Part shown: positions 1 through 9,788 of the stretch, piece after piece | Layout of the letters: the number at the start of each line of letters is the position of its first letter | How positions within the stretch are numbered: position 1 is the stretch's first letter | NCBI GenBank assembly: GCA_040285825.1 | Contig: JAUPSS010000003.1 | Span: 124,001 to 188,000, forward strand | Direction: 5' to 3' | Origin: Eukaryota sp. TZLM1-RC | Taxonomy: Eukaryota > Metamonada: BaSk clade | DNA length: 64,000 nucleotides | Notes under the pieces: generated by a model | Seen by the model: only the letters and a program-made list of their open reading frames with translations | Database searches by the model: none | Told to the model about the DNA's origin: nothing | Program-made: the position numbers and the translations under genes

Positions 1-258
1 TCAACATTTCTTCTACTGATTGATGAGGTTCGCTCTCAAAATTCCTACAATGAGCTTTGTTTTTGAAAATACTTGTGCCTGCCTTCATGTCCTCGTACAC
101 GGTAACCCATTTCCCCACGATGTCCTGGGCCTTTACCGTCTTCTTCAACTGTTGTTAGAAAACTTCTAATCATACCTGGTTTTGCCGTGTGAGGTTTGTG
201 CTTTGGAAGGTTCTCTGACATTTGTTAGATCCATACACTGTTTTGCTGTTAAACCGAC
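1..258 (-). CDS. possible partial gene running off the left edge
   Basis: The minus strand reads open from about 148 to the window edge and contains protein-like sequence (KAQDIVGKW, then EDMKAGTSIFKNK). Upstream there is a candidate 27-nt intron at 175-149 with a GTATG start, a CTAAC branch-like motif and an AACAG end; joining across it keeps a long frame open to about 258. A competing frame through the same segment starts with ATG at about 220 (MSENLPKHKP) and would give a basic protein of about 50 residues. I recognise neither product, no start codon is secure for the longer frame, and the gene is cut by the window boundary. Confidence 0.25.
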
Positions 259-764
259 TTCGCAGGTATCTGTAATGAATATAGAGACTAACTAAATCCA
301 AAACCTAGATACAAAATAAAATTGACTAGATATAAAATTATTTTAGTGACCACATTTTTATTATTAGTCATATGCAAATACATACACAGTTAGAAGGATC
401 ACATAGGGAGGCCACCATTCCTGGAGATCTGCCAGAAACTATTCTAGTCTGGAATAAAAGAAACTTATTGTACTAAAAGACCAGTTAAGATCACAAGCAC
501 GAACTAATCAAAACCTGACATGTGATAAAGAACATGGGGGCTATGTAAATCCACCAAAATTCACTCGAAATCTGTGACAAATGTTTTACACAAGTCCCAT
601 ACTCATAATGTGATGTCAAATTTTGCAAATATCAAGTTTGTGGTTGATTAATATTATCAAAACCTGAGATAAAATTGACTAAGAATGTTTACAAGAGATC
701 AAGAAAGACATTGAAAACAGTTTCAATATGTACTATACAAAACAATGGAAGAGAAAGGGGCGAC
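259..764. other. intergenic, no gene seen
   Basis: No convincing open frame, RNA gene or repeat is visible. The sequence is AT-rich and stop-dense in all frames. Confidence 0.5.
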
Positions 765-969
765 TTATTTCTTAGAAGGGACATTAGATGACGCCTGCTT
801 CTTTGCTTCAGTACGTGCCTGTTTCTCTCTCATAATTTGGGCCTGTTTTCCTTCCAATTGGAAAGACTAGCCCCACATCGTTCCACCTTGGTTTTGCCAC
901 CTTTGGGTGCTTTTTCAGCCTTTTTTGAGACCTCTGGCGGTCACGTTCCCGAGTGTTTCCGCGACTCAT
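765..969 (-). CDS. SERF-family (4F5) small basic protein, with apparent +1 frameshift or 25-nt intron
   Basis: The N-terminus MSRGNTRERDRQRSQKR and the C-terminal QIMREKQARTEAKKQAS match the SERF/4F5 family of about 60-70-residue, highly charged proteins known as modifiers of amyloid aggregation. The two halves lie in different frames. A +1 shift after the codon CTA near 868 gives a product of 67 residues whose middle (DVGLSFQLEGKQ) aligns with the family's GLS segment. The alternative is a 25-nt GT-AG intron at 867-843 (GTCTTT...AACAG), which would delete part of that conserved segment. The start chosen is the ATG at 969, directly before the family's SRGN. The stop TAA lies in AAATAA. Either a real indel, an assembly error or splicing explains the shift. 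Family call is solid, gene integrity is not. Confidence 0.75.
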
Positions 970-1285
970 GTGAATAGAAGTTGTTGAAACCAATGATGGT
1001 GGGGCCTGTTTTGTTATCACAAAATTGAATTGGGATTTAAATGTTCAATTTGGTTGAATAATAATCCCCCTGACCTTATTCCCCCTAGAAATCCCTTTGG
1101 CCTAATTCTTTCAAGATTTGTTAGTCTATTCATGATTCTTTTGGTCATCTCATCCTCCTAATCAATCTATGCTGCTCTCCTTCCATTAACTATTGATAGT
1201 ATCTACTTTTGCTGACATTTTTCAATTTGTACCACTTTGTGTCACAATTATTTATATCTCGCTAGCTAAAACACTTCTTTTACGA
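970..1285. other. intergenic between SERF-like gene and Fanzor copy A
   Basis: This AT-rich stretch shows no gene. It should contain the upstream region of the SERF-like gene. Homology to the other Fanzor copies begins only at about 1286. Confidence 0.5.
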
Positions 1286-2180
1286 AGATGACGAAACGGA
1301 AATGGTGTTCTAGGCCATCGACCCCAACCACTCAAACCTATGTGGTTCCATTGGAACACGTTCAGGGCCGACCGTATCCAATATCTTCTTGGCACCAAAG
1401 CAACGAAATAAAGCAACGAAAAATAATTCACTCCACTTCACTGACCCACTCATCAATAGATGTTTTTGACGTGCAGAAATTGAACCATTATCTGCTTGAA
1501 ATATCAACTATCGGTGACTACAAGGACTATGAAGGTAATAACGCAAGACAATCATTGCTAAAGCAGCAATTATATCTGAGTGCTGGAAAAGCATTGAGAA
1601 GAAACACATTTGACTTCTTTATCAGAAAACAGAGAAGATTCAGCTCAATAATCAACAAGGTGAAAAAATTTGCAGACGGTCGAGAAGTAAAGGTGTGGTT
1701 TGGCAATGGAGGTGGTGGTCCATCACGTCAAAAAGTGAAAACACCACGCAAGGCATTTCTCAAGTTGTTACAACGTTCATTTGCTAATGTGAAGATCGGA
1801 GATGAATACATGACATCTGCAAAGGTGAACTGCTGCAAGATGCTACACCAAAAGATCTATTGGGAAGTTGATGGTGAAGTTAAAGTTCACAACGCCTATT
1901 TCAGTTGTCCGGAACGTAATCAAGTTTGGTCTAGAGACATTTCTGCATCACTAAATCATCTAGAAATTGCAATTAGTGAGCACTACTATGGAACAAGACC
2001 AGAAGCGTTCCAGAGACCACAAAGAAACTGGCTTCAAAGCTGCGTATTGTTCTAGAGGAGAAATGGGCTCACTGAGATTGGTGGCCAATTATTCGAGTTA
2101 TTCTAGAACGTCTGTGGACGATATCACCAAGGATGAAAGTTCTTGGAATAAGTTTGAATGATGCTTGAAGAAAGTATGCA
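1286..2180 (+). mobile_element. Fanzor-like element copy A, 5'-truncated and frameshifted
   Basis: The segment encodes the C-terminal nuclease half of a Fanzor/TnpB-type RNA-guided nuclease. In order: RuvC-I AIDPNHSNLCG (about 1333, in the +1 frame, directly after an in-frame TAG), the conserved WFGNGGGGPSRQ segment, DEYMTS, a zinc ribbon and the RuvC-III motif SRDISAS. A 13-bp tandem duplication (1397-1409 and 1410-1422), absent from copy E, shifts the frame behind RuvC-I. The second zinc pair reads CPER instead of CPEC, so one metal ligand is lost. The N-terminal half is missing. The copy ends about 90 bp before the TRAPP-like gene. Family assignment rests on motif order; this copy is surely non-functional as a protein. 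Confidence 0.75.
2056..2180 (+). other. conserved 3' flank of Fanzor copies, candidate guide-RNA region
   Basis: About 125 bp downstream of the nuclease frame are almost identical between copy A and copy E (minus strand, about 59935-59793), although nothing in them codes. Homology stops abruptly at the shared ATGCATTTCAAA. In TnpB and Fanzor loci the omega RNA commonly overlaps the gene's 3' end and runs to the element border, so this is the natural candidate. No structure was computed. Confidence 0.35.
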
Positions 2181-2268
2181 TTTCAAAACATACCTGGAAA
2201 ATGCAGACTCAAACATTGTAAATAATTCACATCCTCTCTAGGTTCGTCCTCGAACCTTCTCTCGTTTG

Positions 2269-5200
2269 ATGGACACTTTGAATGATGTCCTCTCTTCTCT
2301 CACAAGTATCACAGTTCAGGTTTCAGTGTCTGATGATCTACTTTCTTCAACGGGATTTTCATCGTGTCACGACTTCATAAATCATCTCCAAGCTTTTTCT
2401 TTGGTCAAATGTCCTAATCAGATCATCATTCTCGACAATGTTCCCGTTTCAATAGGTTCAATACGTTTACGTTTTGTGCCATCTACTTCTGCTCTATGTA
2501 CTCTACCCCGTCCAGAAGCATTAAAGTCCATCATCCACTCACAATGCTCTCTTGTACCACCACTACCCAGTGTCTCTTTGACTCCTTCACAGATTCACTC
2601 TTCAATATCCTCACTGAGCCCTCCCTTCACTCCCTCTTCTCCTCGTTCTGCTCCCTACTTTGCAACCCCCTGGGCGAGCTCTCTCTTCAAAGATATTCTC
2701 ACTCTTTCTCCCTCAACACCATCTACCATTGGTAACGGCAATGGGGATGGGTTGCCGGTAGTAGCTCTTAATTGTTGCTCTATTGGATCCTCTGATCCTA
2801 TCCAATGGTTTGCTTCGAAGTTTTCGGCTTCACCATCAGCCTCTGTTTATGCTTTGTTCGCCACTTCTCATCAATCAAGTTCTCAATCAAATTCCCTTGA
2901 TTTGATTGAATCCCAAATGCATAAGTCTCTGGGTAAAGATAGATGCATCTTGTGTAAAGAGTACTCTAATACTGTATTTTCAAATTTGGTTAAGAGAGTT
3001 GCTTCTTTGGCATCATCAGTTGTCATCAGTAAGATCCTTGATACTTTATCCACAGTTGAGTCCCTTCCCAAGTCAAAGAGATGGTTTAAATCGTTTATGT
3101 CAAAAGATAAAGAGGATAATTGCCTTGTTGCAGATAATGAAGCTCTGATTGGCGACTTATTATTACAATTAGGACTCTATTCCAATGCAATCACCTATTT
3201 AAAATCAAGTTTGGCTGGGAAAAAGGCTAATGAAGATTGGTTTGCTTGCGCTCTGCTGGCTGAGGGGCTTGGAAAAGCTTTTTATCTACAATGTGCCAGT
3301 GGAAGTCTCGAGAAGTCAATTGAATGGTTTAGAAAATGTATTTGCTATCATTCAAGGTTCCTAAATACAAATTCTGTTGATTCTACTTGCAGGTGGCTTT
3401 ATGTCAAAAATTTGATGATTTTGGCACATTTATTTTATATAAAAGGAAATACTTCTCCACCAGTGGGTCAAAAACTAACGTCATCCGGTCAAAATGACAC
3501 GTCATCTCTGTTGTTGACTCTTATTGACTTTATTTCTGTCAAGAGTCTCAACAATACTGAGCACACTATATCTTTACTAACAAAAGCTGTTTTCAGCGAA
3601 TCACTTTCCATTTTCCTTTCTGAATCTAAGCCAAGGACTAGCTTGCTTTACAAATCTCTTGCCTCTGACCTTTACACAAAGGCAGCTCAGGCAGGTATTA
3701 AACCTTTTGGAGGCCACACCTTGAGATTAATTGGTTATGAACTTACTGTTGATCGAAGTCCTTCCATAATTGCAAGCTTGCAGTGGGTTAAAAATGGAAT
3801 TAGTGCAGGAAGAATGTTGGATAGGCACGGTGACTGTGTCATATTGCTTGGTATTGCCATTAATTCTTTTTCTTTTAGTAAAAAATTACTTTCAGATGGT
3901 TTACTATACCTTTTGATCAATATATTAGGAGTTTTTGGTGGTGGATATGGTTTTTCCGTCGAAAGTTGTGTACATGGTGTTGAACTTCCTAAAATTTTCA
4001 GGTGCTTTGTCAACTCTGAACGTGAGCTATCGATGATCCCTTCTGAACTATCCTGCTTAAATAATCAAGTTACCAAACACTTTGGAAATTCAGATTTTAA
4101 TGCACAAGAGATTAGTTATGCACTGGGAGAAGATGTTTTCTTTGATATAATATTAACGAACCCTATAGATGCAAATCTTTTGGTTAAAGAAATGTATCTT
4201 CTGTTAAGCGTTGATGGTCAGGAGGTCAAAATCAAAGTTGATGACGTGATTTCTGACAGTTTTTGCTTTGTTTTTGACCGTCAAAGGTCTACCGTCAAAG
4301 ACTTTATCCTAGAACCCTTAAAAGAATCGTCTATTTCATTTAAACTAACCAATGTTACGGACAAACTTTGCATTACGTTCAATTCTGTGGTGTTTGGCCT
4401 GTCGCCTGTGTTCAAGAGTAAATCAAATCTTTCAAATGATTCACCAGAGGTTTACTTCTCTCAATCGTTATCTGGATTCATTGGAGATGTCGTTTTTAAT
4501 TCATCTTGTCCTTTGTTGAGCTTGAATCTTTGCAATCTCAAGCAGGAAGTTTTCATTAATGAATTAACCAGCTTTGAGTTGGAAATCTGTAATTATGGCC
4601 GTGAACAAGCTCATAACGTGAGTCTATGGGTTTCTGACCCTTCTGTGGTCTATTTTGAGCTTACTGATAGCCAGAAATCTTCCGGAATGGAAGGTTCTGA
4701 TCGATTGTTGAAACACCAAGACCAAACACATTTTCTTCCTGTTTCCCCAGAAGTTCAAAGATTTCCTGATTGCGAGTTGTTTTCTTCTCCCTTTTCCCAT
4801 GTCCAAGTAATTGATAATTTCCAGGCAGCTTCAACTCAATGTCCCAATCCTGAACTACCATCTCTTGTTATTCCATCCATCCAATGCAATCAGTCAATCA
4901 CAATCAAGGGGTGGGTTCGAGTAGGTCAAGACTCCAAAGTTAGTCATGTTTCACCTTTCAAGTCGCTTATTGGATTTAGTTTGGGCTGTTTGGATTCTGA
5001 TTGCAAAGTTTTCAACGTTTTTCAATGGGTAACTGTTTTACCTTCTTTTTCCTTCTCGTTCTCCAAGTATTTCTCAATGGCAGAAGCTTCGTTATGTAAT
5101 CTTTGTTTGGAAGGATTCAATCTGCATTGCAGTGAAGGTCAGTTCAATTCCTTGTCTATAATTTCAAAGTCTCATGTTTTGAATTCGTTCAACATTAATT

Positions 5201-5958
5201 CACAGTCTTCATCGAGTCCTTTTTTAGACCTCAATAGTGGATGTAAGTTTAACAAAATGTTCACTACTAATGTAATTGAATCTGGGTCGTTCCATCCTTC
5301 AAGAATTCTGAAGAAATCAACATCAAAATTGATTGTTTCTTCAACTGATCGTGTCTCGCTTTCACCAGCTCTGATCTATTTTTTGTCTTTTGAATTATTA
5401 ATTATTCAATCACCAGGATTTCATCCTCGTTCTGATGTCGTTAAGCAAAGTTTTTCCCAGACCTCTATTTCACCTACTGAAGCTTTTGCTGTTCAAAAAG
5501 CTCAAGAAGAATTGATGCGTTTGAATTTGTTAGATAAACTCAAGTGGCCTCATTTTAGTAATGTAGCATTAATAGAATGGTCTATCGGTAATTCTATTGG
5601 TTACTCATTTAATTTTAATCTTGATTTGTTTGATTTGAACTATATTTATTCAGGTATGAAGGGTCCCTCTAGAGTCGAGCCTTTTTGTTGGTTTTCCATT
5701 GTCATTTCTGTCTATAGTACTTGTAATCATCCACTGCCGGCGTCTGCTAGACTTGCAAATTCAGATCAAATTTGTTGGAAGTCTTCAGAAGTCAAAACCA
5801 CAATGGAACCTTTCACAAGCCACAGCATCACTTTGGAACTCTGTCTTTTGGTGAAGGGTATGGTTGCAGTACCCTTTGTTGATTTTGAATTTGGTGATGA
5901 TGTAAATTTAAAGGTATGCAAAGGTGAACAATATTTAGTGTTGTCTCAAAATCAGTAG
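2269..5958 (+). CDS. TRAPP complex large-subunit-like protein (TRAPPC8/Trs85 or TRAPPC9/Trs120 type)
   Basis: This intronless gene encodes 1229 residues from the ATG at 2269. The family layout is recognisable: an N-terminal segment with DLLSSTGFSS, a proline/serine-rich stretch, ATPWASSLFKDILTLSP near residue 135, a helical repeat region (IGDLLLQLGLYSNAITYLK, then the CRWLYVKNLMILAHLF helix), and a long beta-rich C-terminal half of Ig-like type (LEICNYGREQAHNVSL). Such proteins belong to TRAPPII/TRAPPIII, the Rab-activating tethering complexes of Golgi traffic and autophagy. I favour the TRAPPC8 type from the N-terminal and helical segments but cannot exclude TRAPPC9. AATAAA starts 7 nt after the TAG stop. 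Fanzor copy A lies just upstream, leaving less than 90 bp for a promoter. Confidence 0.5.
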   Translation: MDTLNDVLSSLTSITVQVSVSDDLLSSTGFSSCHDFINHLQAFSLVKCPNQIIILDNVPVSIGSIRLRFVPSTSALCTLPRPEALKSIIHSQCSLVPPLPSVSLTPSQIHSSISSLSPPFTPSSPRSAPYFATPWASSLFKDILTLSPSTPSTIGNGNGDGLPVVALNCCSIGSSDPIQWFASKFSASPSASVYALFATSHQSSSQSNSLDLIESQMHKSLGKDRCILCKEYSNTVFSNLVKRVASLASSVVISKILDTLSTVESLPKSKRWFKSFMSKDKEDNCLVADNEALIGDLLLQLGLYSNAITYLKSSLAGKKANEDWFACALLAEGLGKAFYLQCASGSLEKSIEWFRKCICYHSRFLNTNSVDSTCRWLYVKNLMILAHLFYIKGNTSPPVGQKLTSSGQNDTSSLLLTLIDFISVKSLNNTEHTISLLTKAVFSESLSIFLSESKPRTSLLYKSLASDLYTKAAQAGIKPFGGHTLRLIGYELTVDRSPSIIASLQWVKNGISAGRMLDRHGDCVILLGIAINSFSFSKKLLSDGLLYLLINILGVFGGGYGFSVESCVHGVELPKIFRCFVNSERELSMIPSELSCLNNQVTKHFGNSDFNAQEISYALGEDVFFDIILTNPIDANLLVKEMYLLLSVDGQEVKIKVDDVISDSFCFVFDRQRSTVKDFILEPLKESSISFKLTNVTDKLCITFNSVVFGLSPVFKSKSNLSNDSPEVYFSQSLSGFIGDVVFNSSCPLLSLNLCNLKQEVFINELTSFELEICNYGREQAHNVSLWVSDPSVVYFELTDSQKSSGMEGSDRLLKHQDQTHFLPVSPEVQRFPDCELFSSPFSHVQVIDNFQAASTQCPNPELPSLVIPSIQCNQSITIKGWVRVGQDSKVSHVSPFKSLIGFSLGCLDSDCKVFNVFQWVTVLPSFSFSFSKYFSMAEASLCNLCLEGFNLHCSEGQFNSLSIISKSHVLNSFNINSQSSSSPFLDLNSGCKFNKMFTTNVIESGSFHPSRILKKSTSKLIVSSTDRVSLSPALIYFLSFELLIIQSPGFHPRSDVVKQSFSQTSISPTEAFAVQKAQEELMRLNLLDKLKWPHFSNVALIEWSIGNSIGYSFNFNLDLFDLNYIYSGMKGPSRVEPFCWFSIVISVYSTCNHPLPASARLANSDQICWKSSEVKTTMEPFTSHSITLELCLLVKGMVAVPFVDFEFGDDVNLKVCKGEQYLVLSQNQ

Positions 5959-6755
5959 CCACTCAATAAATGTAAATGTTCATGTAAAGATTCATTAATT
6001 CAGCTTTAATTTTGAATTCATGCGAATTTTCGACTAATTCTACTTTATTATCTCGGGTTATATAAGTTTTCCGAGTTTTTAACAATTGACCTTCTCCATC
6101 AAATTAAATAAAAAAGTTAAGCTTTTGTTCAAATACCTCATTACTCAAATACTCCGATATGCATGCACATCTCTATCACTTTTTGACAGCTAAATCTCTC
6201 CCACTCAGCAACATCTTCATACCTTTATCTTCATTTTTTGTAACAGCTTGAATTACACAAAAATGGTAAGTGTTTTGTCTTTTTTAGGTGCTGCCTTGAG
6301 CCAGGTAATTAGAATAAAGATAAAGTTGATTTGTTGTACCATTAGTCTATCTAAGTTTAAAGGCGCCAACAAAGATACCATATTTTCTGACTACAATCAA
6401 AAACTGGTTATGATGCATTAGGTCAACCTATGCATCTCACCTTTAAAGAACGAAGAGGACAGTATAAGAGACCGCTGCTTCAATTTCAAGGAAAAGTAAT
6501 TAGCAAAATGTATTGTGCTATTCAATTGCGTTTTGGGAAAGTTCAATTGAGAAACATGTTTTTTTTGTTTTTTATTTGATGATAAAGTTATGGCTGTCCA
6601 AATATTGTTAATCATTATACGGACTTTTCATCTCTATTCCAGTAAACAAAAATTCTACTACACTTAGAACGGTTATTAGGAAATCAGCAAATGTTGGAAA
6701 TATGGTGATTTCAATGAAAATATGAGTTTGACTACCCAACCAATATTACCCATCG
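5959..6755. other. intergenic, one weak short frame
   Basis: No convincing gene. An ATG at 6263 is followed at once by a perfect-looking 22-nt intron (6266-6287, GTAAGT...TTTTTTAG), but the spliced frame stops after four codons; unspliced, it encodes 52 residues of no recognised family. Confidence 0.4.
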
Positions 6756-8627
6756 ATGATTTTTATCAAAATTTCTTCAATATATCAACTTTTGTGGTCC
6801 CATATTACTCTTCAAATGTTCAAGTTTCTGTCTGAACTAGGTTTTCTTCAATCCGAAGATGAACAACCTTCTGTAGGTTTTACACCTGCAAATTTCGAAT
6901 CCCTTTTGAATACTATAGTCAGTTCTCTAAACGATGCTTTCATCGAACATCTTGATCCTTCTTTATTGAAGGAACAACATATTTTTTCAAATGTTTCAAA
7001 GCTTATCGATATCCTCATCGAAGAAGATAGGATTCACAAACACTCCCAAGAACCCCCCACATTTCTTTCTATAACCATCCCAATTCTTCCACGTCTAATT
7101 TCCTTATCATATGAATCAGTGGAAACGTCCATTGCTTCTGGTCAGTTGATTTCACATCTTTGTCTCAAGATACTGTCTTCTGTAATTTCTCTTTCTTATC
7201 CCATCTTGAACCACCACACTTTGGTAAGCGCTATCAATGGTATTCTTTCACAGTTTGCTTCTCCATTGTTCGCCGGAGTCTACCCACATTTACCTCTTTC
7301 CCACTTAATTTCCTCCATAGTTCGATATCTAGTGGAGAAAGGGCCTTGTGATGGCTTAATTGTCAGAGACGTTGATGGTTGTGTAGTTGATTTCCCTTTG
7401 GGTAGATTAGCGATCGTCCAAGTCAAGAAGAATCTTGAAGAACATGACATCATCAGTTTGTGTAATCTTTTACTTTGGATTCAAACTTTTTGGAGAGAGT
7501 TTTTACAAGATTTTTTTTTGGATGTTGGTGATTTGTTTGATCATTTATTTGATGGGTTTGTCAAGTCACTGGTCAAAATAGCTATGAATGAAGCTGAAAA
7601 CCATGAAAATTTCAAAATTTTTGAGCAGTATTTGAAATTTTTGGTTGAATTTTCAAGTGTTGATGTAGTTGGTTTTACTAAATCTTTTATGGAATTAATG
7701 ATTGAATCTGAAGCCCTTGATTCCTTATTGCACAAAGAATGTTTCCTGTCACCAAACACGACCATAATGACTGCTTTGACTATGACTCTCAATCACTTGC
7801 AATCAAAAACTTGTTTACTTCCATTGTATTTGTCGTTCTGTCAACGTGCTAGAATATCTGTATTAAATTCTTTTGGTGATTGTTCCATACTCTCAAATGA
7901 AAATTTCTGTTTAAAGTTTTCGCTACTTTTTTCAGCGTCTCTTCCTTTTATTTTTTGGTCAGTGAACGATCAGCCTTTACTGGAGTCTAAATTGGAGTAT
8001 GAATTGGCCAATATTAAGGATACAAGATTGTTTTTCAAGTTGATGTTCACACTGAACTCAGCGTGTCATCCTGCACGAAGTGATCCTTTGCCGCCAAATT
8101 TTGAATATTTTGAGAAAATTTCAGCCAGGAAAATCAATAAGTCCACCACAAAGCTTGTTTTGTTGGAGAAAGTACTCAGTCATGACTCCAATCATTTAGG
8201 TTCTCAATTTGTCAACTTAATCCAAAGTTTATTTTCATATTGCAGTGAAAATTGGTTCAACTCATCAATTTTGACTTTACCTTCGTTGATTTGTTTATCT
8301 TTTCTTATTGTTGAAATTTTTCAAACTTTTTCATTTTCGAGCATTTCACATACCTTATTGCTGGATACCAGAAAATCCAGTTTAAGTCTTTATAATCGTT
8401 TGCGTCAAGTCTCAGAGTCTGGGATTGGTTTCCTGACGAGTAAGTATTCTTCAATAGAAGAATTACTTTCGGTTCTTCAAGACCTTCGCCTAAGAATGAT
8501 TCGCGGTGTTATTCATGATATTGTTCCGAAACCAAATGAAGAAGAAACTACAATGTATTTGGTTAGGTGGATCATTTTCGAACAACTCTGTTTAGAACTT
8601 GAGGCGGTTTGTTCAGTTATATCATGA
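6756..8627 (+). CDS. large alpha-helical protein of unknown function
   Basis: This is a single uninterrupted frame of 623 codons. The in-frame ATG at 6816 (MFKFLSELGFLQ) may be the better start, because the 20 residues before it look like leader noise. The protein is rich in Leu, Ser, Phe and Ile and appears all-helical, resembling HEAT/ARM-type scaffolds, with no transmembrane span, signal peptide or catalytic motif that I recognise. The TGA stop overlaps the polyadenylation signal TGAATAAA, as in other host genes here. The gene is clearly real by length and composition, but I cannot name it. It could be a fast-evolving subunit of a trafficking complex, given the TRAPP-like neighbour upstream, but that is speculation. 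Confidence 0.8.
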   Translation: MIFIKISSIYQLLWSHITLQMFKFLSELGFLQSEDEQPSVGFTPANFESLLNTIVSSLNDAFIEHLDPSLLKEQHIFSNVSKLIDILIEEDRIHKHSQEPPTFLSITIPILPRLISLSYESVETSIASGQLISHLCLKILSSVISLSYPILNHHTLVSAINGILSQFASPLFAGVYPHLPLSHLISSIVRYLVEKGPCDGLIVRDVDGCVVDFPLGRLAIVQVKKNLEEHDIISLCNLLLWIQTFWREFLQDFFLDVGDLFDHLFDGFVKSLVKIAMNEAENHENFKIFEQYLKFLVEFSSVDVVGFTKSFMELMIESEALDSLLHKECFLSPNTTIMTALTMTLNHLQSKTCLLPLYLSFCQRARISVLNSFGDCSILSNENFCLKFSLLFSASLPFIFWSVNDQPLLESKLEYELANIKDTRLFFKLMFTLNSACHPARSDPLPPNFEYFEKISARKINKSTTKLVLLEKVLSHDSNHLGSQFVNLIQSLFSYCSENWFNSSILTLPSLICLSFLIVEIFQTFSFSSISHTLLLDTRKSSLSLYNRLRQVSESGIGFLTSKYSSIEELLSVLQDLRLRMIRGVIHDIVPKPNEEETTMYLVRWIIFEQLCLELEAVCSVIS

Positions 8628-8694
8628 ATAAAAGCTGTAAATATGTAAAGTCTTATTGTTTTTTTCCCAAACTATATAGTTAATGATACCAAGT

Positions 8695-9129
8695 CCTCGA
8701 CACAAGTCTATCAGCAAGAAGTTGCTGGTAGTTGCCTTGCAGCTCGCGGCACTTTGCATCCACTAGTTGTTGTAGAGGCCTACTAATGGGTAGTGCATGA
8801 TTACTACCTGTTCTTGACAAGAACAAGACAGCAAACGTCCATGATGTAGAGATTCGCTTGAGTTTCTCATACACGTGGCCTTTGCCAGGTCTGTTGAATG
8901 GATGTCTGACTTTTGGCTTAGAGACCGCCACAAAGTCAAGACACTGGATCCAGAATTGAAGCTGAGTCAGGAAATTACTGTTTTCAGGGAAGCGCACAGC
9001 AAAAACTCTGGCCAGCAAACTGCCGAGGTGAGCCATGGTGGTCACCTTGGTCAGCTGTCCATCAATGCAATCACACACTGGCCGCTCAAAGAACTGATGA
9101 ACAGAGCAGGTACGTGTCCATGACTGCAT
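8695..9129 (-). pseudogene. Fanzor-like element fragment (N-terminal domain)
   Basis: The minus strand encodes the N-terminal, non-nuclease domain of the same Fanzor family as copies C and E: LARVFAVRFPENSNFLTQLQFW, then FVAVSKPKVRHPFNRPGK and a ...QLVDAKCRELQ...LLADRLVS helix that aligns with copy C. Homology ends near 8698, just before the nuclease half would begin, so the copy is 3'-truncated. The segment lies 60-70 bp downstream of the helical gene. Confidence 0.65.
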
Positions 9130-9435
9130 AGACCTTACTGAAAACGGAAGGTGCAGACAATCAGAATGATTGATTTCTCAGTTTCATTCACTTCTAAAAT
9201 TTGGTTTATTTTCCACTTCTTACATCCACAAAACAATAAAACGTGCTTATACATAGACACATTTATAACAGATACTGCACATGTTTTAAGCATTTTCTTT
9301 CCTAAAAATAGTAAACTGACGTGAACTTTGATGAAATTGTTGTTAATCCACGCAGTTGTTCGTTTAATCAAGGGTGTTTGTAGATTCAAAAAATTCGTAA
9401 AATTTCACAGTTTAATTTCTTTATTCAGCACAAAC

Positions 9436-9788
9436 ATGTTACCAAGGAGAGTCACAACATCTGTTTCTTTTTTCCCATTTCTTTCTTTCTTTGACGAAGA
9501 ACCTTTTGCTTCTCTGAGTTCACCAGTGATCTTGGCGGAACTGTTGGCTTTTCTATTATAGAAATTATAGGTTTCGTTCAGTGTCCTCAGACATTGACTA
9601 TAAAAGATTGGATCCCATACAATGGACTAGCGGAGATAACTAACAAAAGACAGTCTGTAAAGGCATTATTGGCTATTCTTGAGTCTAAACTCGAGTCTAT
9701 TGCTGATCGTCCATCCCAAGCTGCGCCAACAACTTCTGCTGTGCCATCCCCTTCAACTGTCCTTCTTGTCTTGAAACTGGACATCTGA
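9436..9788 (+). CDS. possible small gene, two frames
   Basis: An ATG at 9436 opens a frame (MLPRRVTTSV...) that stops at 9561. An overlapping frame contains convincing protein-like sequence from about 9500 to 9788, including FVQCPQTLTIKDWIPYNGL and a helical ALLAILESKLESIAD. A frameshift or a short intron (for example 9518-9561, 44 nt, GT...ATAG) would join them. No family is recognised. It may be a real small gene, a remnant or a transposon part; the sequence beyond 9788 continues in another frame with a CPSC...H pattern. Confidence 0.3.

Noticed and set aside
6263-6419. ATG followed directly by a 22-nt GTAAGT...TTTTTTAG segment, as in intron-after-ATG genes
   Set aside because: The spliced frame stops after four codons and no further exon fits; the unspliced 52-codon frame has no recognisable content.
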